NCBI RefSeq assembly: GCF_014279975.1
Contig: NZ_CP047936.1
Coordinates: 1,922,001-1,986,000, forward strand
Length of the DNA: 64,000 nucleotides
Direction: 5' to 3'
DNA from: Synechococcus sp. BIOS-U3-1
GTDB taxonomy: Bacteria > Cyanobacteriota > Cyanobacteriia > PCC-6307 > Cyanobiaceae
The notes under the pieces are model-generated. The model was not told where the DNA came from. It searched no databases and saw only the letters and a list, made by a program, of their open reading frames with translations. A program made the translations under genes and the position numbers. Numbering within the stretch: the stretch's first letter is position 1; every line of letters begins with the position of its first letter. Below, one piece after another: positions 44,726 through 53,397 of the stretch.

Positions 44726-45373
44726 TCAACCCCAGCCGTGCTCTGCAAGCCAGGCGGCACTAATTGGTGGTATTCCGTCCTTGGAGCCACTGGCACTGAT
44801 GAGCCGCTCCGTATAACGAGCCAGCAGATCGATCTCGAGGTTGACCTCATCGCCAACCTGCAGATCACGAAGGGCTGTGACCGACCACGTATGTGGAATC
44901 ACAGCGAGCCAGAACCGCGCCCCGGCATCAGCGCAACCCGCCACTGTGAGGCTGATGCCATTCACCGCAACACTGGCCTTGTCGCAGATGTAGCGGCCGA
45001 AGTCCGCATCTCGCCAGCGCAGTTCCAAATGCCATGACTGGGGCAGAGACTCCACGGCGACCACCTCACCGATGCCGTCCACATGGCCGCTCACGAGATG
45101 TCCTCCCAATCGGTCAGACAGACGAAGAGCAGGTTCGAGATTTACAGATCCTCCTCCAGCGGCCTTCGCCCCGAGAGTGGTGCGCTGAAGCGTCTCCTCA
45201 CTCACATCCGCGAGAAAACCGTCACCCACCAGTGATGCCACTGTGAGGCAAACACCGTCCACGGCGACGCTGTCACCAAGGTGCAATGGAGCGAAAGCAC
45301 TACAGCCGTCAACGAGCAGAGCGCGACCGCGTCGTTCGACCTGACCCACCGCCTGGACCAACCCCGTGAACAT
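44726..45373 (-). CDS. ribE: Riboflavin synthase alpha subunit
   Basis: A 215-residue enzyme making riboflavin from two lumazine molecules. It has two similar barrel halves: MFTGLVQAVGQVERRG with LGDSVAVDGVCLTV and later HLVSGHVDGIGEV with KASVAVNGISLTV. The MFTG start is diagnostic, so ATG 45373 is the correct start; the open frame further upstream belongs to no family. It is divergent from the bifunctional nuclease-like gene with a 63-base gap. Confidence 0.96.
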   Translation of the reverse strand: MFTGLVQAVGQVERRGRALLVDGCSAFAPLHLGDSVAVDGVCLTVASLVGDGFLADVSEETLQRTTLGAKAAGGGSVNLEPALRLSDRLGGHLVSGHVDGIGEVVAVESLPQSWHLELRWRDADFGRYICDKASVAVNGISLTVAGCADAGARFWLAVIPHTWSVTALRDLQVGDEVNLEIDLLARYTERLISASGSKDGIPPISAAWLAEHGWG

Positions 45374-45436
45374 TGCCCATCTCCTTCCCTTGCACTGGTC
45401 ATAATCGAGATAGCGGCGGAGCCGTACTTGATCGAG

Positions 45437-46027
45437 ATGAGCGTGGCGGGAATCGCCCTGGATGCCAGCAACCGCAGTCCAATTGTGCTGCTGCGGGACC
45501 CATCGCGACGTCGACAGGTGCCGATCTGGATCGATCAGGCTCAAGCGCACAACATCATGGCCGGCCTCAATGGCACGCCTCAGCCCAGGCCCCTCAGCCA
45601 TGACCTGATGGCTGCATTGCTGGATGCAGGGGGATTGCAGCTGGAGCGCGTGATCATTCATGCGATCGAAGACAGCACGTTCCGGGCCGTACTGCGGCTT
45701 CGTGACAGTGATCTCGACAGCGACACCGTCTCTGCCGTAGTGGATGCAGTTGAGACTGTTGTCGACGGGGATGACAACCTCCTAGAGATTGATGCACGCC
45801 CCAGTGATGCGATCGCACTGGCTATTCGCACCGGCAGCAGCATCTGGATGCTTGAAGAAGTCGTCGCGGAAGCCTCAATTGCCGTGGATGCCGAAGCGGA
45901 TGCAGAAGATCGAGATGAATTCCGTCGCTTCCTAGACGGGATCAGTCCCGCCGCCCTAGGACGCCACCTGGAATCGCGCCAGCCTGGGGATTCCAGGGAC
46001 GCCCAAGGCGACACCCCGGCCCCTTGA
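45437..46027 (+). CDS. Bifunctional nuclease-domain (BFN/DUF151) protein
   Basis: A 196-residue protein. The BFN domain spans about residues 1-140: SNRSPIVLLRDPSRRRQVPIWIDQAQAHNIMAGLNG, LERVIIHAIEDSTFRAVLRL and the conserved IDARPSDAIALAIRTGSSIW. Plant and bacterial BFN proteins are described as nucleases; their general role in bacteria is unsettled. A disordered acidic tail follows. ATG 45437 gives MSVAGIALDASN. The stop overlaps the TTG start of the aldo/keto reductase gene, so the two are coupled. Confidence 0.85.
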   Translation: MSVAGIALDASNRSPIVLLRDPSRRRQVPIWIDQAQAHNIMAGLNGTPQPRPLSHDLMAALLDAGGLQLERVIIHAIEDSTFRAVLRLRDSDLDSDTVSAVVDAVETVVDGDDNLLEIDARPSDAIALAIRTGSSIWMLEEVVAEASIAVDAEADAEDRDEFRRFLDGISPAALGRHLESRQPGDSRDAQGDTPAP

Positions 46028-47181
46028 GCAGCACACTCCCCCGTCCTGTTCTGCGTCGCTCATTCGGTGATGGAGCCGATGTGAGCCTGTTCACGCTCGG
46101 CACCATGCGCGCCGTCCAGTCTCCGCAACAGATGCTGCAGCTGTTACGCGCAGCTCTTGCGGCTGGCATCAACCATCTCGAAACTGCACCTGCTTATGGG
46201 CCTGCTGAAGCTTTTCTAGGCAAGGCCTTGGCACAGCTGATCAAGGAGGGCGCATCACCCGCCGACGGTGGCTGGGTGATCACCAGCAAGCTGCTTCCGG
46301 GGCAGAGCTTTCTCTCTGGGCGTGAGGCTCTGGAGTCCAGCCTCAGCAGACTCGGGATCGACACGCTGGACAATCTGGCCATTCATGGCCTGAACCTGGA
46401 CTGCCATCTCGACTGGGCGCTTTACGGCGAAGGAGCCAAGCTGATCGAGTGGGCCCTCGCCAGCGGCAGGGTTCGCCAGGTGGGCTTCAGCAGCCACGGG
46501 TCCAATGCCCTGATCGAGCGTGCAATCGCCAGTGGCCGCTTCAGGTTCTGTTGCCTGCATCTGCATCTGCTGGACCCCACGCGCATGCCACTGGCACAGC
46601 AGGCCCTAGCGAGATCCATGGGCGTACTTGCGATTTCTCCGGCTGACAAGGGTGGTCGACTGCAGGCACCGAGTGAGCTGCTGGTAGCTGACTGCAGTCC
46701 GTTCCAGCCTTTGCAGCTGGCCTATCGCTTTCTACTTGCGGCTGGCGTCAGCACACTCACCGTAGGAGCCCAGAGCGCCGCAGACCTCAAATTGGCTCGA
46801 TCGCTGGCAGCCAGCGGCGGTCCATTGGATCTCGAGGAGCAAAGAGTTCTCGCTCACCTTGAGCAGCAGCGTGAGAGTCGGCTTGGCCATGAGCTCTGCG
46901 GCCAGTGCCGTGCCTGCCTGCCATGCCCCAACGACGTCCCGATCCCCGAGCTGCTGAGGTTGCGCAATCTCGCCAACGGCCATGACCTGATGGAATTCGC
47001 CGGAGAGCGCTACAACTTGATTGGCCGAGCTGGGCACTGGTGGGAAACGATCGATGCGAGCCAATGCGACCGCTGCGGTGACTGCCTGCCGCGCTGCCCT
47101 CACCAGCTACCGATCCCAGAGCTGCTGGCCGACACCCATCGACTTCTGGCAGCGGCACCGCGACGGCGGCTATGGGGCTGA
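46024..47181 (+). CDS. Aldo/keto reductase with C-terminal 4Fe-4S motifs
   Basis: A 385-residue protein. The AKR barrel fills residues 1-270: FTLGTMRA, HLETAPAYGPAEAFLGKAL with the catalytic Tyr, DNLAIHGLNL and LTVGAQS. After it come two Cys-rich motifs: CGQCRACLPCPND from residue 292 and CDRCGDCLPRCPHQLP from about 348, each CxxCxxCxxxCP-like, suited to bind Fe-S clusters. This AKR-FeS form is known in cyanobacteria and other bacteria; electron partner and substrate are unknown. TTG 46024 is the likely start, overlapping the previous stop (TTGA). Convergent with the lipoprotein gene by 12 bases. Confidence 0.88.
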   Translation: MSSTLPRPVLRRSFGDGADVSLFTLGTMRAVQSPQQMLQLLRAALAAGINHLETAPAYGPAEAFLGKALAQLIKEGASPADGGWVITSKLLPGQSFLSGREALESSLSRLGIDTLDNLAIHGLNLDCHLDWALYGEGAKLIEWALASGRVRQVGFSSHGSNALIERAIASGRFRFCCLHLHLLDPTRMPLAQQALARSMGVLAISPADKGGRLQAPSELLVADCSPFQPLQLAYRFLLAAGVSTLTVGAQSAADLKLARSLAASGGPLDLEEQRVLAHLEQQRESRLGHELCGQCRACLPCPNDVPIPELLRLRNLANGHDLMEFAGERYNLIGRAGHWWETIDASQCDRCGDCLPRCPHQLPIPELLADTHRLLAAAPRRRLWG

Positions 47182-48180
47182 CGCCTTCCAGAGCTGCTGC
47201 AAACGTTGCTGCTCGGCAGCATCAGGTGGCAACAACATCCAGCTCTGCGCCCAGACCGATTCCTGCGGAAGCACAAAAGGGCGTAGTCGGAGGGGAATCC
47301 GACCCACCGCTCCGACAAGCTCATCCCTGGACAGCGGCGGAATCCAGCCCTGAGCTAACAATCTTGACAGCAAAGGTTGCTTCCAGGCCTTCAGCACCCA
47401 TTCCTGGGGGATGGGTTCAGCGGTCTGGGAAGGTCGAACCAGCAGCGTCCAGTGCAGTGGTGCACCCTGCTCAGGCAGCACAGCAATGAGTCTGGGATCA
47501 CGCTGGAGAGCCGCCATACAGCGCTGCAGCGGCAGCACGGCACACCTGGCATCGCCCTGCAGCAGCCAGTTCATTGCGAAACGGTCGTCAAAACTGAGAG
47601 CCGCAGCACGAAGGCGACGCAGAGCGTCACTACCACCCATCCTCTCGGCGAGTGAAATCAGCAGCCTCGGACTGGAGGGCAGCAGCAGCTTGCCCTGCAC
47701 TGCAGAGTCGAGCAGTGCGTCCCAGCCGGCATCTGGAGCAGGAGCATTCGTCCCATCTCGCCGGACCACCATGACCCACGGGCTGAAGGCCACCGGCAAC
47801 AACAGACGCCTCCAAACCGGGGAGGCCTCATTGAGAAAGCGTTGTCCAAGAGGACCAATTTTCGACTGAAGAGCATCAGTGGCGACCGCCTGCAAACGCT
47901 CAGGGCTGATCACCGACAACCAGCCGTCAGTCAGAGCCAGCATGTCCGTTGGCAGCGGCCACGGACTGTCCAGAAGGGTCTCACTTGAGAGCGCACCGAA
48001 ACGCCATGGTGCGGGCAGATCACGACGCCAGATCGAGGGCAAACTCTCAGGCGCTGCACGCAGCGTTGGGACCGATCCTCCCCGGCTGCAGCCACTGAGC
48101 CCCGCCGCTGCTGTCACAGCAGCGAACTGGAGAAACCGACGACGGTTCAACAATGGCGCCGGAACGACAACAGGCTTCAT
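47170..48180 (-). CDS. Solute-binding-like lipoprotein with Tat-type signal
   Basis: A 336-residue protein. The N-terminus has a twin-arginine motif (NRRRFLQFAAV) followed by a lipobox LSGC with Cys31, so it is probably Tat-exported and lipid-anchored. The rest resembles a type 2 periplasmic binding protein of the spermidine/iron kind: LPSIWRRDLPAPW, a hinge segment FAMNWLLQGDARCAVLPLQRCM, and a C-terminal Trp-rich end. No ABC permease or ATPase partner is adjacent. The ligand is unknown; it may not belong to a transporter. Confidence 0.65.
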   Translation of the reverse strand: MKPVVVPAPLLNRRRFLQFAAVTAAAGLSGCSRGGSVPTLRAAPESLPSIWRRDLPAPWRFGALSSETLLDSPWPLPTDMLALTDGWLSVISPERLQAVATDALQSKIGPLGQRFLNEASPVWRRLLLPVAFSPWVMVVRRDGTNAPAPDAGWDALLDSAVQGKLLLPSSPRLLISLAERMGGSDALRRLRAAALSFDDRFAMNWLLQGDARCAVLPLQRCMAALQRDPRLIAVLPEQGAPLHWTLLVRPSQTAEPIPQEWVLKAWKQPLLSRLLAQGWIPPLSRDELVGAVGRIPLRLRPFVLPQESVWAQSWMLLPPDAAEQQRLQQLWKASAP

Positions 48181-48189
48181 GATCCGAAC

Positions 48190-49392
48190 CTACGGGGCGG
48201 TAGTGCCCTCATGGCCAGCTGCGATCAACTGATCGACGGCCCGATCACAGGACTGCACCAAAGTGTCGACGGAAACACCTCTCCATTGAGCCAGAAGGGC
48301 CAGGCCACCGGCACCCACCCCTTCTTTCACATGACCCTGCTCAAAGTCGCGCAAGCGGGAGTGGCGGCTTGCTGAGAAGCGCAGACCCGCGGCATAGGCC
48401 TGAAGGGATACGGAGTAGTGCTGCTCCAGGTTGCTGAGCAACATCATCAGGGAAGAAGCCGGCGTGGCGGGCTGGAGACACTCCGCGGCAAGCCATGCAG
48501 TTGTCCCAATCAGAACGCGATCGCAGAGCTGCTGACGACGGTCTGCTGGAAGTGCATGAAGCGCCAACGCAAGCACCGCTGCCATCTGACTGCCGCCGGC
48601 CAGTAAAACAGGCTGTTCCGAATCGAGCACGCCGATCAAAAGCCCCGTGGCGAGGGCCTGAAAAGGATCACCGACTGCCGAGAGCAAGTCCTGAACATCG
48701 ACGTGTGGTTGGCAAGAGAGACGAGAAAGACCCTCGCTCACCAACCGCTGCTTGAGCGCCATGGGCGGATGCAGAGCACTGCCACTAACCAGTGCCTGCA
48801 CAGGCAATCCCAGACCGGTCAACACGGCGAGAGCTGTAGTGGTGCCGCCGGGAACACATTCCGCCAGCAGCAACGGTCGACGCAGTCGTTGTCCCAGCCA
48901 CCGACCGCGGTCCAACAACTGCTGCACCCGTTCGGCTTGCATCGCAAGGCCGCTGGAGACACACCCAGCAGGACCCAAACGTGGATCCTCAAAGCGGAGA
49001 TGGGGAAATTGTGGTGGCATCGGCAATCCGAGAGCGGCGACCTGCGGATCGAGACCGAGGAGCTCGCAGACCACCCAGCTGATCAAGGCTGGTGAGACCC
49101 CCGCGGGAAGAGGTGGCAGGCACCAGAGCGGAGGAACGGATGGCCCCTTCAGCAGCAGTTCCGCATCGGCCAGAGCCGTTGTGCGACGTGCTGCTGGGGT
49201 GCAGCCAGCCGCGGAGATTCCTGGTTGTTCTGCGGTCCTAGTGGACGCGAGCACCAGCATCAGATCCGGCAGCGGTTGGGCAGGGTCACTCCAGAGGCCT
49301 GCAAAGCGTGTTGCCTCGACCGAAGGGGGCGACCCGGTGAGACGACGCACCCCGAACTGCGGGTCAGAGGGGGTCGAGGGCCACCAGTCCAT
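48190..49392 (-). CDS. CobT-like nicotinate-nucleotide phosphoribosyltransferase family protein
   Basis: A 400-residue protein of the cyanobacterial/archaeal CobT-related type (TIGR00303-like), distinct from enterobacterial CobT. It shows LLLAECVPGGTTTALAVLTGLGLPVQALVSGS, LLAGGSQMAAVLALAL and GVGAGGLALLAQWRGV. It may activate a base for the lower ligand of a corrinoid; many marine Synechococcus make pseudocobalamin with adenine, so the true substrate may differ. ATG 49392 overlaps the stop of the DUF2232 gene by 29 bases; the open frame extends further upstream. Confidence 0.75.
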   Translation of the reverse strand: MDWWPSTPSDPQFGVRRLTGSPPSVEATRFAGLWSDPAQPLPDLMLVLASTRTAEQPGISAAGCTPAARRTTALADAELLLKGPSVPPLWCLPPLPAGVSPALISWVVCELLGLDPQVAALGLPMPPQFPHLRFEDPRLGPAGCVSSGLAMQAERVQQLLDRGRWLGQRLRRPLLLAECVPGGTTTALAVLTGLGLPVQALVSGSALHPPMALKQRLVSEGLSRLSCQPHVDVQDLLSAVGDPFQALATGLLIGVLDSEQPVLLAGGSQMAAVLALALHALPADRRQQLCDRVLIGTTAWLAAECLQPATPASSLMMLLSNLEQHYSVSLQAYAAGLRFSASRHSRLRDFEQGHVKEGVGAGGLALLAQWRGVSVDTLVQSCDRAVDQLIAAGHEGTTAP

Positions 49393-50008
49393 GAAGCAGC
49401 AGGGGAGGGTCAGGCACAGGGGCCTGCAATCGGGGAAAGATCCAGTAAGCAAGCGCGTGGAGAGCGAGGACGTACACGAGCTGCTGAATGAGCACCAAAG
49501 CGAGAGCCATCAGCTGAACCAGCAACAAATCAGGGGCAAGAGGTAACTGCAGCAATTCCAACAATCTGTCCAGCAGGCCAGCACCGGCTCGAGTGATGAT
49601 CACCCAAAGGTTTTCACCCACCAGCAAAGAGAGCGCAACGACCCTCACAAGAAACCCAGCAGCGCCGATCAGCAAGCCGATTCCCCAGCTCAGCCACCAA
49701 CTGCAGCGATGCAGCCAACACCAGCCGAGCCATATCGACAGAAGGCCATAAGGAAACAGCATCAAGGGTCCGCGAACCGGTCCCATCAAGGTGATCAGTA
49801 GAAGAATCGCCACCCCAAGGCCTTCGATCCCGGCACGGGCACCGCGTCGGACTGCCAGCAGAGCAAGTGGCAGAGGCAAGGCAAGGCGGAACAGAGCTCC
49901 TCCGACCGGGAGGTAGTACAGCGCGAGCCAGATCAAGGCAGCCGCGGCCGCTAAGTAAGAGGATTCCATCATCCGCAAGGCCTGGCGATGGCTGAGAGCT
50001 GGTCGCAT
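49364..50008 (-). CDS. DUF2232 (YybS-like) membrane protein
   Basis: A 214-residue protein of about six helices: AAAAALIWLALYYLPVGGALFRL, AILLLITLMGPVRGPLMLFPYGLLSIWLGW, WWLSWGIGLLIGAAGFLVRVVALSLLVGENLW and LVQLMALALVLIQQLVYVLALHALAYWIF. The P-G-F-R-like start and the GP.rgP...fP.GLLS segment match DUF2232. Family function unknown, though relatives sit near ribosomal genes in Firmicutes. The last ATG option (MMESS) shortens the start. One-base overlap with the lipoprotein gene upstream. Confidence 0.75.
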   Translation of the reverse strand: MRPALSHRQALRMMESSYLAAAAALIWLALYYLPVGGALFRLALPLPLALLAVRRGARAGIEGLGVAILLLITLMGPVRGPLMLFPYGLLSIWLGWCWLHRCSWWLSWGIGLLIGAAGFLVRVVALSLLVGENLWVIITRAGAGLLDRLLELLQLPLAPDLLLVQLMALALVLIQQLVYVLALHALAYWIFPRLQAPVPDPPLLLHGLVALDPL

Positions 50009-50538
50009 CAGGAAGCAGGCTTCTGCCGGAGGTTGGAGGGCTGATTGCGATCGCTGACGGGCGCTTTTTCGATGGTCTCCACTTCAAAACCGATACCAGC
50101 ACGCCTGAGAGCCTCTGTGACAGCCTCCGCGGGAGCCGCTGGATCTGCTGCTGACAGGCGAATCATGATGCGATACGGCAGGGTGCGCTCCGGAGTGGAC
50201 CTCAGCTCAGTGCTATTGCTCGAATCAGCCCTTGCCGCCGGTTGTTCACGTTCAGGCACGCGTTCAGATTCGGTGGAGTCCTCATCTTCATCGACTTTGA
50301 CTTTGGGCTTTTCTTTGTCTTTGGCTTTGACCTTGGCCTTGATCTGCTGCTCGTCCTTGCCAGCAACCACGCGAGTGTCTGAAACGCTGTCGTCTGGGTC
50401 ATCCTGGGTGCCAGCTGGGCTGACCTCCCCTGCCTGAGAGTCAAAACTTTCAGAAAGCCTCTGGCCGAAGGGTGTGCCATCACAAGCCTGCAGCAGCATC
50501 AGCAAAGGCAACAACAGGACAAAAAGCCTGGTGCCCAT
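50008..50538 (-). CDS. Unknown 176-residue lipoprotein, charged linker
   Basis: The N-terminus is a lipoprotein signal ([19 protein letters not shown], lipobox LQAC, Cys19). A highly charged, disordered linker with Lys and Glu clusters covers residues 60-115, and a small C-terminal domain near 120-165 (PYRIMIRLSAADPAAPAEAVTEALRRAGIGFEVETIEK) has a strand-helix-strand pattern that may be a SPOR- or ferredoxin-like fold. Family not recognised. It overlaps topA by one base, so translation is coupled after topA. Confidence 0.65.
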   Translation of the reverse strand: MGTRLFVLLLPLLMLLQACDGTPFGQRLSESFDSQAGEVSPAGTQDDPDDSVSDTRVVAGKDEQQIKAKVKAKDKEKPKVKVDEDEDSTESERVPEREQPAARADSSNSTELRSTPERTLPYRIMIRLSAADPAAPAEAVTEALRRAGIGFEVETIEKAPVSDRNQPSNLRQKPAS

Positions 50539-53270
50539 CAGGACTCGGCTGGGCGAATCACGCGCACGGCACTCGCTCGTAAGCGCCCTGACTTCGTTGT
50601 AGCAGGAGGCTTTTTCGCTGCAGGCTTCTTGGCTGCAGCTTTTTTGGCTGCAGGTTTCTTGGCTGCAGGTTTCTTGGCTGCAGGTTTCTTAGTAGTGGAA
50701 GCCTTACGGCCACCCTTCTTGCTGGCGGCCTTGGCCTCCAACAGCTCTACCGCCTGCTCAAGGGTGATGTCATCAGCCCCCTTCCCTTCGGGAAGAGAAG
50801 CGTTGACCTTGCCCTGCTTCACGTAGAGACCGTAGGGGCCGTCATAGACCTGCACTGACTCTTCACTGCCCTCGGGCTTACCGAGATCCTTGAGCGCAGT
50901 ACGACCACCTCGACCGCGTTTGGGCATGGCCAGCAGCTCAAGAGCACGGCTGAGTCCCACAGCGAGAACATCGTCATCGCCTTTCAGAGAGCGATAGTCC
51001 TTCTCACTCTTGCCCTTGTCCCAGACCACATAGGGGCCGAAACGACCGAGTCCTGCCTGGACCTTGCCACCATCAGGGTGCTCTCCGAGCAACCTGGGCA
51101 GTCGCAACAGGCCGAGAGCGTCATCGAGGCTGAGGTCCTCCGGCTTCACACCCTTAGGGAGCGAAGCCCGCTTGGGCTTGGGGTTCTCATCACTCACCTG
51201 CCCACGCTGCACATAGGGCCCGTATTGACCGAACAGCAGGTAAACAAGATCTCCCGTTTCGGGGTCTTCACCTAAGGCCTCAGGCCCATCCGCCTTTTGC
51301 TTAAGGATGAGCTCAGCCTGATCGTGATCGAGATCAGCAGGGGTGATCTCGCGAGGCAGGGTGGCCTTGATCAGCTCCTCCTCACCGTCATCACCAACAC
51401 GTTTGGCTTCGAGATAGGCACCAAAGCGGCCAATCCTGACCACACAGGGAAGTCCCTCGAGGTCGATCGTGCGCGAGGCTCCGGGGTCGATATCGCTCTC
51501 TCGCAGGTGCACCTGGGATTCCAACCCCTCGTTCCCCTTGTAGAAGCTCTCTAGGTAAGGCAACCACTGCACCTTCCCATGAGAAATCTCATCGAGGGTG
51601 TTCTCCATCCTGGCGGTGAAGGAAGTGTCAACCAGATCTGGGAAGTGCTCCTCGAGCAGCGCAGTCACCGCAAAGGCGGTGAAGCTGGGCGTAAGCGAAT
51701 TGTTCTGGAGCGCGGCATAGCCGCGATCAACGATCGTTCCAATGATCGAGGCATAGGTGGAGGGCCTGCCGATTCCTTCCTTCTCGAGCATCTTCACCAG
51801 GGAAGCTTCCGAGAAACGTGCTGGAGGCTGGGTCTGATGGCCAAGCGCCTCAACGTCTTTCAGGTTGGGAGAATCTCCCTGATTGAGGGCTGGCAGCAGC
51901 ACTTCCTGGCCTTCCAGTGCCGCATCGGGATCATCGCTGCCCTCCACATAGGCACGGAAGAACCCCGGAAAATCAATGCGCTTTCCACTGGCACGGAACA
52001 CCGCATCAGCGGCACTCAGATCAACAGACAGCATGGTGAGGCGGGCCTCAGCCATCTGACTGGCGACGGTGCGCTTCCAGATCAACTCATAGAGGGCTAG
52101 GTCCCTGCCATCAAGGCCCGTCTCTTGTGGAGCACGAAAACTCTCTCCGGCAGGGCGAATCGCTTCGTGAGCTTCCTGTGCGTTTCGGGACTTTGTACTG
52201 AACTGCCTGGGGCCCTTGCTCAGATAGTCCTTGCCATATCGCGATTCCACACAGCTGCGAGCAGCGCTGATCGCCTGATCAGAGAGATGCACCGAATCGG
52301 TGCGCATGTAGGTGATGAAACCACGCTCATAAAGACCCTGAGCGCAACGCATCGTTTCGCGGGCAGAAAGCCGGAGCTTGCGGTTCGACTCCTGCTGCAG
52401 GGTGCTGGTCGTGAACGGCGGAACGGGACGTCGAACCGTGGGTTTTTCTTCAACGGACGTGACGCTCCATGCCACCGACTTGACCGTCTCGGACAAGGTC
52501 AGGGCATCGCTCTCACTGAGAAGGCGAACCTTGCTTCCAGCCTTGAGTTCACCGGTGTTTTCATCAAAGTCATTGCCGGTGGCAATGCGCTGTCCCTCGA
52601 GCTGGGTGAGCTTGGCGTCAAAGCGACTGCCAGCCTGCTCAAGGCCAGCCTTGAGGTCCCAATAACTGCCGCTGCGGAATGCCCGTCGTGCGCGTTCCCG
52701 TTGCACCAGCAAACGCACAGCCACGGACTGCACACGACCCGCAGACAGGCCCCAGGCGACCTTCTTCCACAACAGAGGCGAGAGGGTGTAGCCCACCAAC
52801 CGGTCGAGGATTCGTCGTGTTTCCTGGGCATGCACAAGTTCCATGTCCAGCTCACGGGTCTGGTCAAGAGCGCGCCCAATCGCCTCCTTGGTGATCTCGT
52901 GAAAGACCATTCGCTTCACCGGAACCTTTGGCGCAAGCAGCTGCAACAAATGCCAGCTGATGCTTTCGCCTTCGCGGTCTTCATCAGTCGCCAGCAAAAG
53001 CTGATCTGCGCCTTTAAGGGCGTCCTTCAGCTCCTTGACCGTTTTTTTCTTGTCCTTCGGAACCACGTAAAGGGGCTCAAAATCGGACTCGGTGTTAACG
53101 CCGAGATTGGCCCACTTCTGCCCCTTCTGAGCCGCTGGAATCTCACTGGCGTTATTGGGAAGATCACGCACATGCCCCATGGAGGCTTCCACCCGGAAGT
53201 CCTTAGGGAGGAATCCACGGATGGTGCGGGCCTTGGTGGGGCTCTCAACGATGACCAGGGTGTGCGCCAA
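50538..53270 (-). CDS. topA: DNA topoisomerase I
   Basis: A 910-residue type IA topoisomerase that relaxes negative supercoils. It starts [20 protein letters not shown] from TTG 53270, which matches the family start; an upstream TTG at 53315 adds 15 non-conserved residues. Toprim motif DEDREGE lies near residue 100, the active-site Tyr is in [10 protein letters not shown] near residue 320, and C-terminal zinc-less topoisomerase repeats follow. The last 60 residues are Lys/Ala/Pro repeats (AAKKP units), a DNA-binding tail. It covers the antisense open frame at 52.1-53.4 kb, which is a shadow. Confidence 0.97.
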   Translation of the reverse strand: MAHTLVIVESPTKARTIRGFLPKDFRVEASMGHVRDLPNNASEIPAAQKGQKWANLGVNTESDFEPLYVVPKDKKKTVKELKDALKGADQLLLATDEDREGESISWHLLQLLAPKVPVKRMVFHEITKEAIGRALDQTRELDMELVHAQETRRILDRLVGYTLSPLLWKKVAWGLSAGRVQSVAVRLLVQRERARRAFRSGSYWDLKAGLEQAGSRFDAKLTQLEGQRIATGNDFDENTGELKAGSKVRLLSESDALTLSETVKSVAWSVTSVEEKPTVRRPVPPFTTSTLQQESNRKLRLSARETMRCAQGLYERGFITYMRTDSVHLSDQAISAARSCVESRYGKDYLSKGPRQFSTKSRNAQEAHEAIRPAGESFRAPQETGLDGRDLALYELIWKRTVASQMAEARLTMLSVDLSAADAVFRASGKRIDFPGFFRAYVEGSDDPDAALEGQEVLLPALNQGDSPNLKDVEALGHQTQPPARFSEASLVKMLEKEGIGRPSTYASIIGTIVDRGYAALQNNSLTPSFTAFAVTALLEEHFPDLVDTSFTARMENTLDEISHGKVQWLPYLESFYKGNEGLESQVHLRESDIDPGASRTIDLEGLPCVVRIGRFGAYLEAKRVGDDGEEELIKATLPREITPADLDHDQAELILKQKADGPEALGEDPETGDLVYLLFGQYGPYVQRGQVSDENPKPKRASLPKGVKPEDLSLDDALGLLRLPRLLGEHPDGGKVQAGLGRFGPYVVWDKGKSEKDYRSLKGDDDVLAVGLSRALELLAMPKRGRGGRTALKDLGKPEGSEESVQVYDGPYGLYVKQGKVNASLPEGKGADDITLEQAVELLEAKAASKKGGRKASTTKKPAAKKPAAKKPAAKKAAAKKPAAKKPPATTKSGRLRASAVRVIRPAES
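50617..50691 (-). repeat. Five 15-bp tandem units encoding the Lys-rich TopA tail
   Basis: Five successive 15-base units of GCTGCAGGTTTCTTG type (with small differences) encode the AAKKP/PAAKK repeats of TopA. Repeat number may vary between strains by slippage. Confidence 0.85.
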
Positions 53271-53397
53271 AAGAGGGCAGATAACCGTTCCCTTCTTTAT
53301 CGCACCGCCGCTCAAGTTGCAGCGAATACGAGTGATGCCTCAAGGAAGAACGGAGGCGCAGCTAAAGTCGCCCGAACCGCTTTGCCCTGCGCGCGCC

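Noticed and set aside
44256-44816. 186-codon open frame antisense to the HdeD gene
   Set aside because: Hydrophilic, low-complexity product opposite a well-formed six-helix protein; typical shadow.
50617-50691. Short direct repeats that could suggest CRISPR
   Set aside because: The 15-base units have no spacers and encode the Lys-rich TopA tail.
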